NCBI RefSeq assembly: GCF_003614925.1
Contig: NZ_QYLP01000012.1
Span: 19,504 to 83,503 of the forward strand
Length of the DNA: 64,000 nucleotides
From: Arthrobacter celericrescens
Lineage (GTDB): Bacteria; Actinomycetota; Actinomycetes; Actinomycetales; Micrococcaceae
Reading direction: 5' to 3'
Shown: one piece after another, positions 18,901 through 26,990 of the stretch
How the letters are laid out: every line of letters starts with the position of its first letter
How positions within the stretch are numbered: the stretch's first letter is position 1
The notes under the pieces: model-generated
What the model saw: the letters and a program-made list of their open reading frames with translations, nothing else
Databases searched by the model: none
Told to the model about the DNA's origin: nothing
Program-made: the position numbers and the translations under genes

Positions 18901-19084
18901 CGGCGTTCTTGGTCTTGCTGACCACCCACACGCCGCCGTCGTTCAGTTCAAGCTCCGCGGTCTTGAAGCCCGGGTACAGCACGGCACCGGTCACCAGCAG
19001 CACGGTTGCCGCAGTGAATCCGGTGGTGGCGATGAACTTGTTTCGGCGTTTCCTGAGCCCCAATTTGCCGAATAAAGACGTCAC
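12959..19084 (-). CDS. giant membrane-anchored Ig-like/fibronectin III repeat surface protein (copy 1)
   Basis: A 2041-residue protein. A single N-terminal membrane helix (about 18-38, TTGFTAATVLLVTGAVLYPGF) follows a basic start, so the bulk is extracellular. Residues about 45-370 are a non-repeated region with beta-propeller-like strands, ending in a block (NRDLVVLNDVNSGNVW, NNWDDVIPP) nearly identical in copy 2. From about 400 to 1470 there are around a dozen Ig-like units of about 90 residues with the signature V-L-x-N-D-x-D-P-x-G-D, typical of Big_9/cadherin-like calcium-binding loops. From about 1475, three or four fibronectin III domains (ALLTWTAPADRGSAITKYTV, NVKYHFTVTATN) follow, then a Gly/Pro-rich C-terminus with Cys pairs. 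No sortase motif is visible. It precedes moxR in the same direction. Adhesion or envelope sensing is inference. Confidence 0.92.
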   Translation of the reverse strand: MTSLFGKLGLRKRRNKFIATTGFTAATVLLVTGAVLYPGFKTAELELNDGGVWVVSKTKNAVGRLNYPSRVLDGAVTPASTTFDVLQNSSDVFVDDSTGSTVNQVSAANLRLGGDKQLPSSSKVSFGTEVLSVTDPVRGRVWAMSPSTINSFDEEGTQPVLLASSGAVSAVGQDNRIYTADPQKGEITVTSVDANGERKDSETTKVDELKGAGDIQLAVVGDKPVVLDAARGNLFLPGGRKLQLQDAREAKLQQSSEASSYVAVATPKALIKQPLDGSTAAVVTFGGQGVPAAPVQVAGCTHSAWAGANKYVRDCTSDADDKTADVPKASGAPSYVFRVNRDLVVLNDVNSGNVWMVNQNMQLVNNWDDVIPPKNQSDDQDEDSADENTINVLPDRTKPNRPPETKPDEIGARPGRTTVMSVLDNDSDPDGDVLTASIGGNPPKSGSIENIYGGSAFQISVPADAKPGTETIDYNAADGRGLSAGGKITLHVVGPDENKAPVFKRASPTTLLVEQGKTVSQNILTDWMDPDGDDLVLMDAKADNPQDQVKFRRDGLLTYQDSGATAGKKNVTISVWDGRATATGRVVINVRPPGALQPVVNADHVTAVVGQDLVIAPLKNDVDPNGGALRLAHVEAAGPAELGPVTDGGTFTFRSNTPGPVYLTYIASNGPQSTQGLIRVDVESGKDAGNPVAVHDVALLPVGGNVLVDPLANDSDPSGGVLVLQSVTLPEDATVSVSVIDHSVLRVTDVLGTQQPVIFRYTISNGHKSASGTVSVVPVPAPAVVEAPQPKPDEVNVRVNDVVTVPVLANDTHPQGEKLHVDPALAQTVPEADGKTFISEDKLRFIAGSVPKTVRAIYNAVDPQGQKSAAAVTIHILPLEGTQNSRPQPQNLTARVVAGGTVRIPVPLDGIDPDGDSVQLTGIDSTPGMGTATVGSSFIDFVAAGDGAGTDTFRYKVIDRQGAVNSGTVTVGIAPQGEDNQKPAPVDDTVSVRPGRQIAVDALANDSDPDGDRIAIKSDGIEADPALQANVSKTSGRIILTAPGKEGIVNLRYTVVDERGATAGATIRVNVKGNIPLLAPIARDDRVTSAQTMGKKAVDVPVLKNDEDPDGVGENLKIATAVETAKPGNDGNVVIQLTDGPQLVPYTVEDVDGQKSTAIIWVPGIGQQVPTLAKDEVIEVIAGQSVTVDLNEWVKVRDGRSPRLSQADRIKLIGADGGEPVANGGTAIKYTAGKDYVGPGSITFEATDGTGPDDPNGQKATLSIRTKVLPDPNRNNPPKLLGSSLEVPQNDSASLELGRLTSDPDGEDAANMKYEVVGDSPAGFDARIDGRTLRVSAKGEAKPGVAGSVQVKAKDPRGLEATATYKLSVTASNRPKPVASDDVEPNASAGKPVTVKVLANDSNPFPDTPLKIVNAVTETGEGSAVANGDSVTVTPSAGFTGSMIVAYTVADKTGDPSRQATARIRLSVKDKPMPPSTPQAQSVGDRTALLTWTAPADRGSAITKYTVKGEGGFQQDCPANTCTLNGLTNNVKYHFTVTATNAIGDSEPSPASAEVRPDVKPDTPLAPGLKFGDKQLAVTWTAPASKGSPIKSYDLEISPAPAGQNPQIQNLTSTTYVWKGLTNGVSYKVRVLARNDAKDPSEWSPYSAAEVPAGVPATPSAPTVASAQPVGSQSQLRVTWAAPDNNGDAVSAYTLTTLRGGSVVSSQKVGTTAQNVVVDNSEADYTFTVSATNKAGTSGTSQSSAPTRAAGKPGTVNSGTVAPTGSSGQLRLTFTPLTAAQRNGSQESEIEYSWRTAYGSGPIAPGGGTIGGQPNGTDVTVNIVARSIKANISGDAKAIGSGNPYGPPDAPNVNGGKSATGDGDVHWTWNNPNMNGRPLDHFEVSYDNGGWINVGKANRYDRGGGGWDQQHNLRVRAVTVVAGGIGSANATTGNDPTPPPPPNRVAVNGADINSCTEVTGGNGYDGGTPKRCYGVASPGGPGAPSPWLSTTDGGTPVDRCGSPWGGSGWLHISGASASGKNLSGRWVRADTVHFVSGSRPC

Positions 19085-19161
19085 AGATTCAATTCCCTTG
19101 CATCACGGCCGCCCCCAGGCAGCCTCGAACCTCACGGCCTCCGACCGGTGATCATGCGATT

Positions 19162-19183
19162 CCGCCGTACCCCCATACGGCGG
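19162..19183. promoter_or_regulatory. inverted repeat upstream of giant gene copy 1
   Basis: CCGCCGTA and TACGGCGG form perfect 8-bp arms around a 6-base loop, 78-99 bp upstream of the giant gene start. It is a possible operator or leader hairpin; no regulator is identified. Confidence 0.45.
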
Positions 19184-19273
19184 CGGAATTTGTCCCTACG
19201 ACTATCGCACGGGCGTCCCCCTGTTACAAAGGGAGCCCGGATACCACCGGCGCTCCAGAATAATCAAGGTCCC

Positions 19274-19317
19274 GCGGCCGCCGCGATGGGGAAAGGTCCC
19301 CATCGCGGGGCGGCCGC
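19274..19317. promoter_or_regulatory. large GC-rich hairpin in the divergent region
   Basis: GCGGCCGC and GCGATGGGGA pair with TCCCCATCGC and GCGGCCGC around an AAGG loop, with only a small bulge. The hairpin ends about 48 bp before the glycosyltransferase ATG. No gene ends here, so it is more likely a leader structure or operator than a terminator. No poly-T follows. Confidence 0.5.
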
Positions 19318-19365
19318 ATCAGTGCCCGGATAGGATGTGGGCCGCCACAATGCAGGAGGATCGTC

Positions 19366-20868
19366 ATGACGCAGCTAGCCCGGACCGGCAGGGCCGGTAC
19401 CGAGGGCACCCGTTTTCGTGAGAAACCCCACAGCCTGTGGCTTTGGGCGATCGGGCTGCTGGGCTTCCTGGTTCCCTTGGCTAAAGCCTGGGTGCCGTCC
19501 TTCTGGAACGACGAAATCACCACGATTTCCGCAGCGCGCCGCTCGCCGGAACAGCTGTTTGAACTCCTCAAGTCGGTGGACGCCGTCCACGGGGCGTACT
19601 ACTTGCTGATGCATTTCTGGACGTCGCTCTTCGAGTTCTCCGAGCTGTCGATGCGCCTCCCGTCCGCCATTGCCGTGGGGCTGGCGTGCGCCGGGACCGT
19701 GGTGATCGGCCGCAAGCTTGGCAACGAATTCGTGGGCCTCGGCGCCGGGCTCGTCCTCGTGTTCCTGCCTCGGATGGTCTGGGCGGGAACCGAGGCCCGG
19801 CAGTCTGCCCTCATCGCCCTGTTTGCGGTGGCGCTGACCCTGTTCCTGATCCGGGCGTGGAACTCGGGGCACGTCATTGACTGGGTGCTCTACTCAGTGT
19901 GTGCCGCGGCCGGAGTGTATGTGTTCATGTTCTTTGCCTTGGCTATCGCGGCCCACGTAGTCGCCGCCGTCCTGCTGCGCCGCCGTGTGCTGGCTGTGCT
20001 CGTTTCGGCGCTGGCTGCCGCAATTGCCGCGTCCCCGTTCCTGCTGTTTGCCCTGGGACAGAAGGGACAGGTCGCCTGGATCCAGGACCGTTCCCTCCTC
20101 CAGAACATCCAGGCGATTGCCGTCAAACAGTTCTTCTACGGAGATGACCGGCCCACCGGGAACCTGCCGCCCGGCTGGGTCCTGGGAGCCGTCGTCGTCC
20201 TGGGCCTTCTTCAGCTTGGCCTCGCGGTCCTGGGACTGATCCACAGCGCCGGGCATACGGAGTTCCGGGGACTCGCGGTGCTGGCGGCCTGCGCCGTGGC
20301 TGTACCGATCGGTGTGTTGCTGCTCGTCAGCATCCTCGTTCAGCCCGTGTATGTTCCCCGGTACCTCACCTTTACTGCACCAATGTTTGCCTTGCTGGTC
20401 GGGCTCGGGCTGGACAAGGTCCGAAGCCTTGGCAGCAGGAAACTGGCGGCGGCGGCCGCTTTGGTACTCCTGGCCGGCCTGCCCCAGCAGTTGACCTTGA
20501 AGAGCCTGGTCAACGGGCCCCGGGACACGGAGCGCCACGTCGCTGCCCTGCTCGACGCCGACGGTCCCGGCCCCGCAGCCGTGGTCTACGGTCGTCCCGA
20601 GGACCGCGACCCCGCACTGGCTTATCCGGCATCGTTCTCCCGTTTGACGGACCTGTCACTGAAGGCTTCCCCGGAAGAGTCCGGGACGCTCTGGGGTGTC
20701 AACAAGGAAGTCACCGCGGCCGAGCTGGAACACCGCGGCAGAGTTTACTTCATCGGCTCAGGCACGGGCCCGACCCCGGATCCGGGTGCATTCCAACAGG
20801 CCGGATGCACCCAGACCAGGGCCACAGCGACGGAGCGGCTACGCTTCGTGGTCTACGACTGCTCCTAG
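19366..20868 (+). CDS. GT39/PMT-type membrane glycosyltransferase
   Basis: A 500-residue polytopic membrane protein with about 10-12 hydrophobic helices. After the first helix it carries WNDEITT in the first external loop, the acidic position expected for dolichyl/polyprenyl-phosphate-dependent GT-C enzymes (glycosyltransferase family 39). A soluble C-terminal domain of about 120 residues follows. The start has a strong GGAGGATCGTC upstream. It lies between the two giant Ig/Fn3 genes, divergent from copy 1 and convergent with copy 2, whose stop codon shares bases with its own (TAG/CTA). The location suggests it might glycosylate these surface proteins; that is inference, and a cell-wall glycan role is equally possible. 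Confidence 0.85.
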   Translation: MTQLARTGRAGTEGTRFREKPHSLWLWAIGLLGFLVPLAKAWVPSFWNDEITTISAARRSPEQLFELLKSVDAVHGAYYLLMHFWTSLFEFSELSMRLPSAIAVGLACAGTVVIGRKLGNEFVGLGAGLVLVFLPRMVWAGTEARQSALIALFAVALTLFLIRAWNSGHVIDWVLYSVCAAAGVYVFMFFALAIAAHVVAAVLLRRRVLAVLVSALAAAIAASPFLLFALGQKGQVAWIQDRSLLQNIQAIAVKQFFYGDDRPTGNLPPGWVLGAVVVLGLLQLGLAVLGLIHSAGHTEFRGLAVLAACAVAVPIGVLLLVSILVQPVYVPRYLTFTAPMFALLVGLGLDKVRSLGSRKLAAAAALVLLAGLPQQLTLKSLVNGPRDTERHVAALLDADGPGPAAVVYGRPEDRDPALAYPASFSRLTDLSLKASPEESGTLWGVNKEVTAAELEHRGRVYFIGSGTGPTPDPGAFQQAGCTQTRATATERLRFVVYDCS

Positions 20869-23800
20869 CACCGCGGCGCCCCCAGGCCGGCGGGATCGGG
20901 AAGGTGCGTGTGACCGGCGATGATGTAGCGCCCGACGTTGCGGTACGAACCGTCCTCGATCCGCCACCACCGGTGCATGCCCGTCCAGTTGTCGCTCTGG
21001 TCGATGTAGCAACGGACCACGATCGCCCCTTGATCGGACGAGTACATCCACGGAGGCTGGTTGCCGCCCTTGCCGTCACAGGTGAACCTGTCCGGGTCGT
21101 AGTTGGAACCACCCAGGGTGAAGGAGCAGGAGCGGACCACGGCGTTGGGATTCATCGTGGTGGTCCACACCCCTTGCCGTCCGGACTTGGCGCTGGCAGT
21201 GGCGGTTCCACCCGGGGTTCCCAAGGAGTTGAAGGTCTGCACCGTGATGCTGTGCGATTCCTCGAAGCCGGCGGTGTTTATGGTCCGGCTGCCCGCCGCG
21301 GCAACGGTTTCCCATCCCCCGCCGTCGATCCTGATCCTGGTCTCGGCAACGTCGTTGGTGGACGCCGGGGGCGAGGCCCAGTTCAAGGTCAGGGACTTTT
21401 GGTTCATGCCGCCGTCCTGCCCTGAGGCCGAGGGCGTGCCCGGCGAACCGTAGGGCGTGGTGCTCGACGGCGCGCTGGCATCGGAACTCGGTGCCACCGA
21501 GGAGCTGGCGGTAACGGTGATGGTGGTCCGCTGCCCGTTGGCGAAACCGCCCACGACTCCCCCGGGCCGGATCGGTCCGCCCTGGCCCGTGGAGGCGCTG
21601 AAGCTGTAGCTGATTTCATTCGCGCCAGAGCCGTTCCTCTGGCCGGCGTCCAGCTCCCGGAAGTCGATCCGGACCTGCCCGCCCGCTCCGCCGGTGGCTG
21701 CCGGGGAGACGCTGACGCCGGAGACGGTGCCGAGTTTGCCAGTAGCCCGGCGCGGGGCGGACGGGGCGCTGACGGCGCCCTTCCCTGCTTTGTTTTCTGC
21801 CTGGACGGTGAAGGTGTAGGCGGTTTCCGAGGTGCCGGCGGTGAACGTGGCGGTGCGTACATTGCCCGGAATGGTCTGGGTCTGGGCGGCGCGTCCGCCG
21901 CCGCTCATCGTCACGTAATAGTTCCTGACCGGGTCGCCGTTGGTGACCGGTTCGCTCCAGTCGGCCCGCAACTGGTTCTGCGAGCCGACCGCGGAGACGA
22001 CCGCCGTCGTCGGGGCCGCCGGGGCCGCCGGCACTCCGGCGGGGTTGTCCTCCGACGAGTAGTTGCCCCATTCGGAGGGTCCAAGGTCGTTCACGGCCTG
22101 GGCCCGGACCTTGTATTTGACGCCGTTCGTCAGGCCCTGCCACACGTAGCTGAGGCCGGCCACGTTGTTCTTCACGGCGATGCCATTGGCCGGGGACGGG
22201 GAGATCTCCAGGTTGTAGCCCTTGACCGGCGAGCCTTCGGTCTTCGCGGCCGTCCAGTTGATGGCCATGGTCTTGTCGCCGGCCTTCACCGTGGGCGCGT
22301 CCGGCGGCGAGGGCTTCTCGTCCGGACGGATCTCGTTCGACGGCGGCGAAGGCGTGGAATCCCCCACCTCGTTGCTGGCGGTGACCGTGAAGACGTACTT
22401 GACGTTGTTGGTCAGCCCGGTCAGGGTGCAGGTAGTGGTGGCGCACTCCTGCGAGAACCCTGCGGACTTCACGGTGTATTTGGTGATCTCCGCACCGTTG
22501 TCCGACGGCGGCGCCCATTTCAGCACGGCGGTCCGGCTGCGCACCTCGCTGGCGACGGGCGCCGAAGGCGCATCGGGTTCTGCCCGGACGGTCAGCCGGA
22601 TCCTGGCCGAGGCCTGGCGGGACGGATCCCCGGTCTTGTCCGCAACCGTGTACTTGACCACCATGACGCCCTTGAAGTCCCCTGCGGGTGTCACCGTCAC
22701 GGCGTCCCCCGCGATCACCGGCTGGCCTGCGGCCTGCCCGGTCTCCACGACGGCCGACACGATCTTCAGCGGGGTGTCCTCGAAGGGGTTGACGTCGTTG
22801 GCGAGCACCTTGACGGTTTCGCTGCGCCCGGCATTGGCGGCGGCAACGGTGTCGTCATTGGCCGACGGCGGGCGCCGCTTGGACGCGACGGTCACCGCGG
22901 TGATGGTGGCCTGGACCGCCGGTGAGCGGCCGTCGGTGACCTTCACCGGGATGCTTCCCTTCGCCCCGGCGGACGCCGACGCGTCCGCGGAAACCCGCAG
23001 CACGGCCCCATCGAGGGTGACCCCGAAGCCGGCCGGCGGCGTGCCGGCGAGTTCGAACTTCAGGTTTCCCTGGTCGCGCTGGTCCACGTCCCTGGCCAGG
23101 TTGGCCAGCTCAAGCTCCTCGGAATCGCCCCGCGGCACCTCGACGGTCGCCCCGGCGAAGGTGGGTGGATGGTTGGCGTTGGGATCCGGCACCACCCTCG
23201 TCATGATCGTCAGGGTGGACTTCAGGCCCTGCGCATCGTCCGGGCCGGTGCCGTCGGTCACTTCGAAGGTGACCGAGCCCGGGCCGACGTAGTCGGGCAA
23301 CGCCGCGTACCGGAGTGCGTCGCCGTCGCCGGCCACCACGTTCCGCGGCTGCGCGCCCTGGACCCGGACCTTGTCCGCCACGGTGATGCGCGGTTTCCGG
23401 CCGTCCCGGACGCGCACGTAGTCAGCCAGCTGGACGGTGAGGTCCTTCCCGGACATCACCTCGACCGGATCGTTCCTCGAAAGCGTCGGGTACTGCAGTC
23501 CCTGTCCCGGGACCCAGATGATGCCGGTTGCGCTTTGCCCGTCCACGTCCGTGACCGTGTAGGGAATCAGCTGTTCGCCCGGGGCGAGGGTGACCACCAC
23601 GTGGCCGTCGGCGCCGGGGCGGGCGTTCGCCGTGCCGGCGGGCAGCGTGACTTTCAGCTCGGCGGCCACGCCGTCCGGGTCGGAGTCGTTTTCCAGCACC
23701 GGAACGTCGACGGCGGTCTTGCCGAGGGTTTCGGCTAGCGTCACCCTGTCGTCAACAGCGAGCGGGGCATGGAGGGTGGCTTCCGGGCTGGTGCGGACCC

Positions 23801-26800
23801 GGACGACGGCGGCCGCCTGGGCCTTCTTGTCGTCCTGGATCCGGTATCCGACGCTGCCGTTGCCGGCGGTGGCCGGCGCCGTCACCAGCACCTGGCCCTG
23901 CTGTCCCGGTTCCGCCGCCAGTCCCGGGCTGGCCTCCAGGCCGTTGCCAACCAAGGCGATGGGGTCGCCGTCGGGATCGGAATCGTTGCCGAGGACCGGT
24001 ACGGCAATCCGGCGGCCGGGGCGCACGTCCACCGCGTCATCCACGGCGAGGGGTTTCTGGTTGTCCGGGTTCGGCGGGGCGATGCCGACCAGCACGGTCC
24101 CGGTGTTTTCGGCTCCGATCCGGTCCCGGACCCGGTAACTGAACGTGTCTGTTCCCGCCGAATCCGCGCCGGCGGTGTATTCAAGGTAGCCATCCTTGAC
24201 GACGGCGGTGCCTGCCGCGGGCGCCTTGTCGATGCCGGTCAACTGGACGGAGTCGCCGTCGGCGTCGATGCCGTCCAGGGGCACGGCGATCTTCGCGGTG
24301 GTCCCGGCGATGATCCGCGCAGTCAGGCTCCTGGGCTCGGGCCGGCTGTTGCGTTCGTCGTCCCGGGCCCGGATCCGGATGGTCACCTGTTCGGAGTCGC
24401 TCTGCCCGGAGTCGTTGCGGACCTTGTAGATCGCGTAGACGGTCTTGGCCTTGCTGCCGGCCACGAAGCGGAGGGTATTCCCGGAGACGAACGTCTGGCC
24501 GTCGGCGGCATCGGGCTGCTGGGCCAGCTTCGGGTCCAGCGAGAGCCTGCCGCCGTTCGGGTCGGTGTCGTTGTCCAGCACCGGGATCGTGACGACGTCG
24601 CCCGCCCGGACCGGGACGTCATCCGCCTTCGCCTGCGGTGCCTGCAGCCTTGCCGGCGTGGGGACGACGACGACGGCCACCTCGCCGCTCGCCTGCGCCT
24701 TGCCGTTGGAGATCGTGTACTTGAAGGTCAGCTGGCCGGTGGCATTGACGTCCCGCACCCGCACCACGGAGTGGTCCAGGACGGACACGGCGACGGGCAG
24801 TCCGTCCACTCCGCTGACGGACTGCACCACGAGCACGCCGCCGGAAGGGTCGGAGTCGTTGCCCAGCACGTCCACCACGGTGCTCCCGCCGCGGGGCAGC
24901 AACGCGATGTCGCGCACCGCCACCGGGACCCCGCCTCCGCTGCCGGCCACGACGTCGACGCGCACCAACTGCTGGGCGCTGGCAGGTCCGTTGGTCACCA
25001 GATAGCTGACGTAGTGCGGACCCGTGACGGCCGAGTTGAAGGTGAAGGTCTGCTGGTCGGCGCCCGTGGGGGCCGTGGACTGGCCGTCCGGCGTCACCTG
25101 TGCCAAACGCAGGGAACCGCCTTGCGGATCGGTGTCGTTCTTGAGCGGGGCAATCACGGTGTTCTGGCCGGCGACGGCCACCACATGGTCCGCGTTTGCT
25201 ACGGGCGGCAGGGCTCCCGGCGGCCGGACGTCCACGGTGATTCTTCCTTCGGCTTCCCTTGTGCCGTCGGACACCGTGATGGTGAGGGTTTTCTTCCCCG
25301 GTCCGGTTCCGGAGTCCTGGAAGGTGAGCAGGCCGTCCGGCCGGATCCGGACCTGGTCGCCAGGGTCGCTGCTCCTGGCGGACACCGCGAAGACGTCGTC
25401 GCCGTCGGGGTCCATCCAGTCGGTGAGGACGTTCTGGGTGAGCGTCTTCCCTGCGGCGAGCACGAGGGTGGTACTGCGGTTCGGCTTCTGCCGCGGCGCG
25501 GAGTTTTCGCCCGCCGGGACCACGCGCAAGGTGACTTCCGAGGAGGCGGAACCGCCGCGGCCGTCGTCGACGGTGTACTTGAAGGCCTCGTTGCCCGCCT
25601 TGCCAGCGCCCACGGCCACCTGGAAACCGGTGCCGCCGTAGACGGGCGATACCGTGCCCAGCCGCGCCGGTTCCGGGGTCCGCACTGTCAGGACGTCGCC
25701 GTCGGGGTCGCTGTCGTTGTCCAGGACCGGAAGGACCGTGGTCTTGCCGGCGCGCACCCCGAAGGCGTCGCTCTTGGCCACGGGCGGGCTGTTCGGCTTC
25801 GTCCGGTCCGGGAGGACGGTCTGCTGGACCTCGTCCGCGGAGTCCTTGTCGGCGTCGTCGGAGGTCTCCTTGGGCGGGATGACGTCGTCCCAGTTGTTAA
25901 CCAGCTGCATGTTGCGGTTGACCAGCCAGACGTTGCCGGAGTTGACGTCGTTCAGGACCACCAGGTCGCGGTTGACCCGGAACACGTAGCTGGGCGAGGC
26001 GCTGGCCGAAGGAACGGCCTTGGCCTGGTCGTCGGCGTCGTTGGCGCAGTCGCGGACGTAGCGGTTGCTGCCGGACCATGCAGCGTAGGCGCAGCCGCCC
26101 AGCTGCACGGGCGCCGCCGGGACGCCTTCGCCTCCGCTGGCAGCGGTCCGCGCCGTGCCGCCGTCGAGGGGCTGCAGGAGCAGTGCCCCCGGGGTCGCGA
26201 CGGCGACGGCGCCGGTGTCGGCGCCGGGCTGCTGCAGCCGGGCGTCGCGGGCGGAGTCGAGGTGGACTTTCTGCCCGCCGGGCAGGTGGAGGGTTCCGGA
26301 TTCCCGGTCCAGCACGACGGGCCGGCCGCCCACGGTGGTGAGGTCGAGTTCGCCGGCGCCCTTCAGTTCGTCCACGGTGCGGCTGGTGGTGTCCCGGGAA
26401 AGTCCGTCGGCATCGAAGGTGCTGCTCGAGATCCTGCCGGTGGCCGGGTCCACGGTGTGCACCGCGTCGTCGCTGCCCACCACGGCCGCCACGCCCGGTT
26501 CCGAGTCGAGGAACGGCTCCGCCGCGGCGGGGTCGAAACCGCCCAGGCCCGACGCCGGGATGACCCAGACCTTGCCGGCGGCGGGATCGGTGATGGCAAG
26601 GATGGTCCTGCCGAAGCCGACCCTCGCGCCCGCGGGCAGTTTGCGGTCCCCGCCGAGGCGCATGTTCGCGGCGCTGACCGGGTTGAGGTTGCTGCTGCTC
26701 CGGTCATCGACGAAGACCGCGCTCTCCTGCTGCAGGACGTCGAAGTCCACACTGGCCGGGGTGACGGCGCCGTCGAGCATTTTGGCCGGGTAGTTGAGCC

Positions 26801-26990
26801 GGCCGACGGAGTTGCGGGACTTGCTGGTCACCCAGACGCTGCCGTCGTTGAGGTCCACCTCGCTGGTCTTGAACCCGGGATACAGCACCGCACCGGCCAC
26901 CAGCGCACCGCCAGTGGCCATGACGACGGCGGCCTTGATCCACCGGCCGGGACGGCGCCTCGGGGCGCGGCCATCCGGGAACTTGGACAT
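20865..26990 (-). CDS. giant membrane-anchored Ig-like/fibronectin III repeat surface protein (copy 2)
   Basis: A 2041-residue paralogue of the gene at 12959-19084, identical in length and collinear in design. It has a basic N-terminus with one membrane helix (about 18-40, AAVVMATGGALVAGAVLYPGF), then the matching SVWVTSKSRNSVGRLNYPA opening of the non-repeated domain and the near-invariant NRDLVVLNDVNSGNVW block. A chain of Ig-like units with VLDNDSDPDGD-type loops follows, then fibronectin III domains (AVLKWAPPSDNGAEITKYTV, NVKYVFTVTASN) and a divergent C-terminus. The C-terminal 300 residues differ most from copy 1, so the two copies may contact different partners. The start has GGGGGA upstream. 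Extracellular location is predicted; function is unknown. Confidence 0.92.
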   Translation of the reverse strand: MSKFPDGRAPRRRPGRWIKAAVVMATGGALVAGAVLYPGFKTSEVDLNDGSVWVTSKSRNSVGRLNYPAKMLDGAVTPASVDFDVLQQESAVFVDDRSSSNLNPVSAANMRLGGDRKLPAGARVGFGRTILAITDPAAGKVWVIPASGLGGFDPAAAEPFLDSEPGVAAVVGSDDAVHTVDPATGRISSSTFDADGLSRDTTSRTVDELKGAGELDLTTVGGRPVVLDRESGTLHLPGGQKVHLDSARDARLQQPGADTGAVAVATPGALLLQPLDGGTARTAASGGEGVPAAPVQLGGCAYAAWSGSNRYVRDCANDADDQAKAVPSASASPSYVFRVNRDLVVLNDVNSGNVWLVNRNMQLVNNWDDVIPPKETSDDADKDSADEVQQTVLPDRTKPNSPPVAKSDAFGVRAGKTTVLPVLDNDSDPDGDVLTVRTPEPARLGTVSPVYGGTGFQVAVGAGKAGNEAFKYTVDDGRGGSASSEVTLRVVPAGENSAPRQKPNRSTTLVLAAGKTLTQNVLTDWMDPDGDDVFAVSARSSDPGDQVRIRPDGLLTFQDSGTGPGKKTLTITVSDGTREAEGRITVDVRPPGALPPVANADHVVAVAGQNTVIAPLKNDTDPQGGSLRLAQVTPDGQSTAPTGADQQTFTFNSAVTGPHYVSYLVTNGPASAQQLVRVDVVAGSGGGVPVAVRDIALLPRGGSTVVDVLGNDSDPSGGVLVVQSVSGVDGLPVAVSVLDHSVVRVRDVNATGQLTFKYTISNGKAQASGEVAVVVVPTPARLQAPQAKADDVPVRAGDVVTIPVLDNDTDPNGGRLSLDPKLAQQPDAADGQTFVSGNTLRFVAGSKAKTVYAIYKVRNDSGQSDSEQVTIRIRARDDERNSRPEPRSLTARIIAGTTAKIAVPLDGIDADGDSVQLTGIDKAPAAGTAVVKDGYLEYTAGADSAGTDTFSYRVRDRIGAENTGTVLVGIAPPNPDNQKPLAVDDAVDVRPGRRIAVPVLGNDSDPDGDPIALVGNGLEASPGLAAEPGQQGQVLVTAPATAGNGSVGYRIQDDKKAQAAAVVRVRTSPEATLHAPLAVDDRVTLAETLGKTAVDVPVLENDSDPDGVAAELKVTLPAGTANARPGADGHVVVTLAPGEQLIPYTVTDVDGQSATGIIWVPGQGLQYPTLSRNDPVEVMSGKDLTVQLADYVRVRDGRKPRITVADKVRVQGAQPRNVVAGDGDALRYAALPDYVGPGSVTFEVTDGTGPDDAQGLKSTLTIMTRVVPDPNANHPPTFAGATVEVPRGDSEELELANLARDVDQRDQGNLKFELAGTPPAGFGVTLDGAVLRVSADASASAGAKGSIPVKVTDGRSPAVQATITAVTVASKRRPPSANDDTVAAANAGRSETVKVLANDVNPFEDTPLKIVSAVVETGQAAGQPVIAGDAVTVTPAGDFKGVMVVKYTVADKTGDPSRQASARIRLTVRAEPDAPSAPVASEVRSRTAVLKWAPPSDNGAEITKYTVKSAGFSQECATTTCTLTGLTNNVKYVFTVTASNEVGDSTPSPPSNEIRPDEKPSPPDAPTVKAGDKTMAINWTAAKTEGSPVKGYNLEISPSPANGIAVKNNVAGLSYVWQGLTNGVKYKVRAQAVNDLGPSEWGNYSSEDNPAGVPAAPAAPTTAVVSAVGSQNQLRADWSEPVTNGDPVRNYYVTMSGGGRAAQTQTIPGNVRTATFTAGTSETAYTFTVQAENKAGKGAVSAPSAPRRATGKLGTVSGVSVSPAATGGAGGQVRIDFRELDAGQRNGSGANEISYSFSASTGQGGPIRPGGVVGGFANGQRTTITVTASSSVAPSSDASAPSSTTPYGSPGTPSASGQDGGMNQKSLTLNWASPPASTNDVAETRIRIDGGGWETVAAAGSRTINTAGFEESHSITVQTFNSLGTPGGTATASAKSGRQGVWTTTMNPNAVVRSCSFTLGGSNYDPDRFTCDGKGGNQPPWMYSSDQGAIVVRCYIDQSDNWTGMHRWWRIEDGSYRNVGRYIIAGHTHLPDPAGLGAPRC

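Noticed and set aside
15311..19075. 1254-codon open frame on the plus strand antisense to giant gene copy 1
   Set aside because: Its translation is Gly/Val/Asp/Arg-rich with no domains and mirrors the third-position GC bias of the real gene. The minus-strand frame has clear Ig and Fn3 repeats.
19274..19317. Hairpin considered as a rho-independent terminator
   Set aside because: No gene on either strand ends there and no T-tract follows; both neighbouring genes start nearby, so it is listed as a leader or operator structure.
12959..26990. Many near-repeats (for example CCGTCGGGATCGGA) considered as a CRISPR or tandem DNA repeat array
   Set aside because: They are spaced by about 270 bp, are imperfect, and encode the DSDPDGD loops of Ig-like domains, so they are protein repeats.
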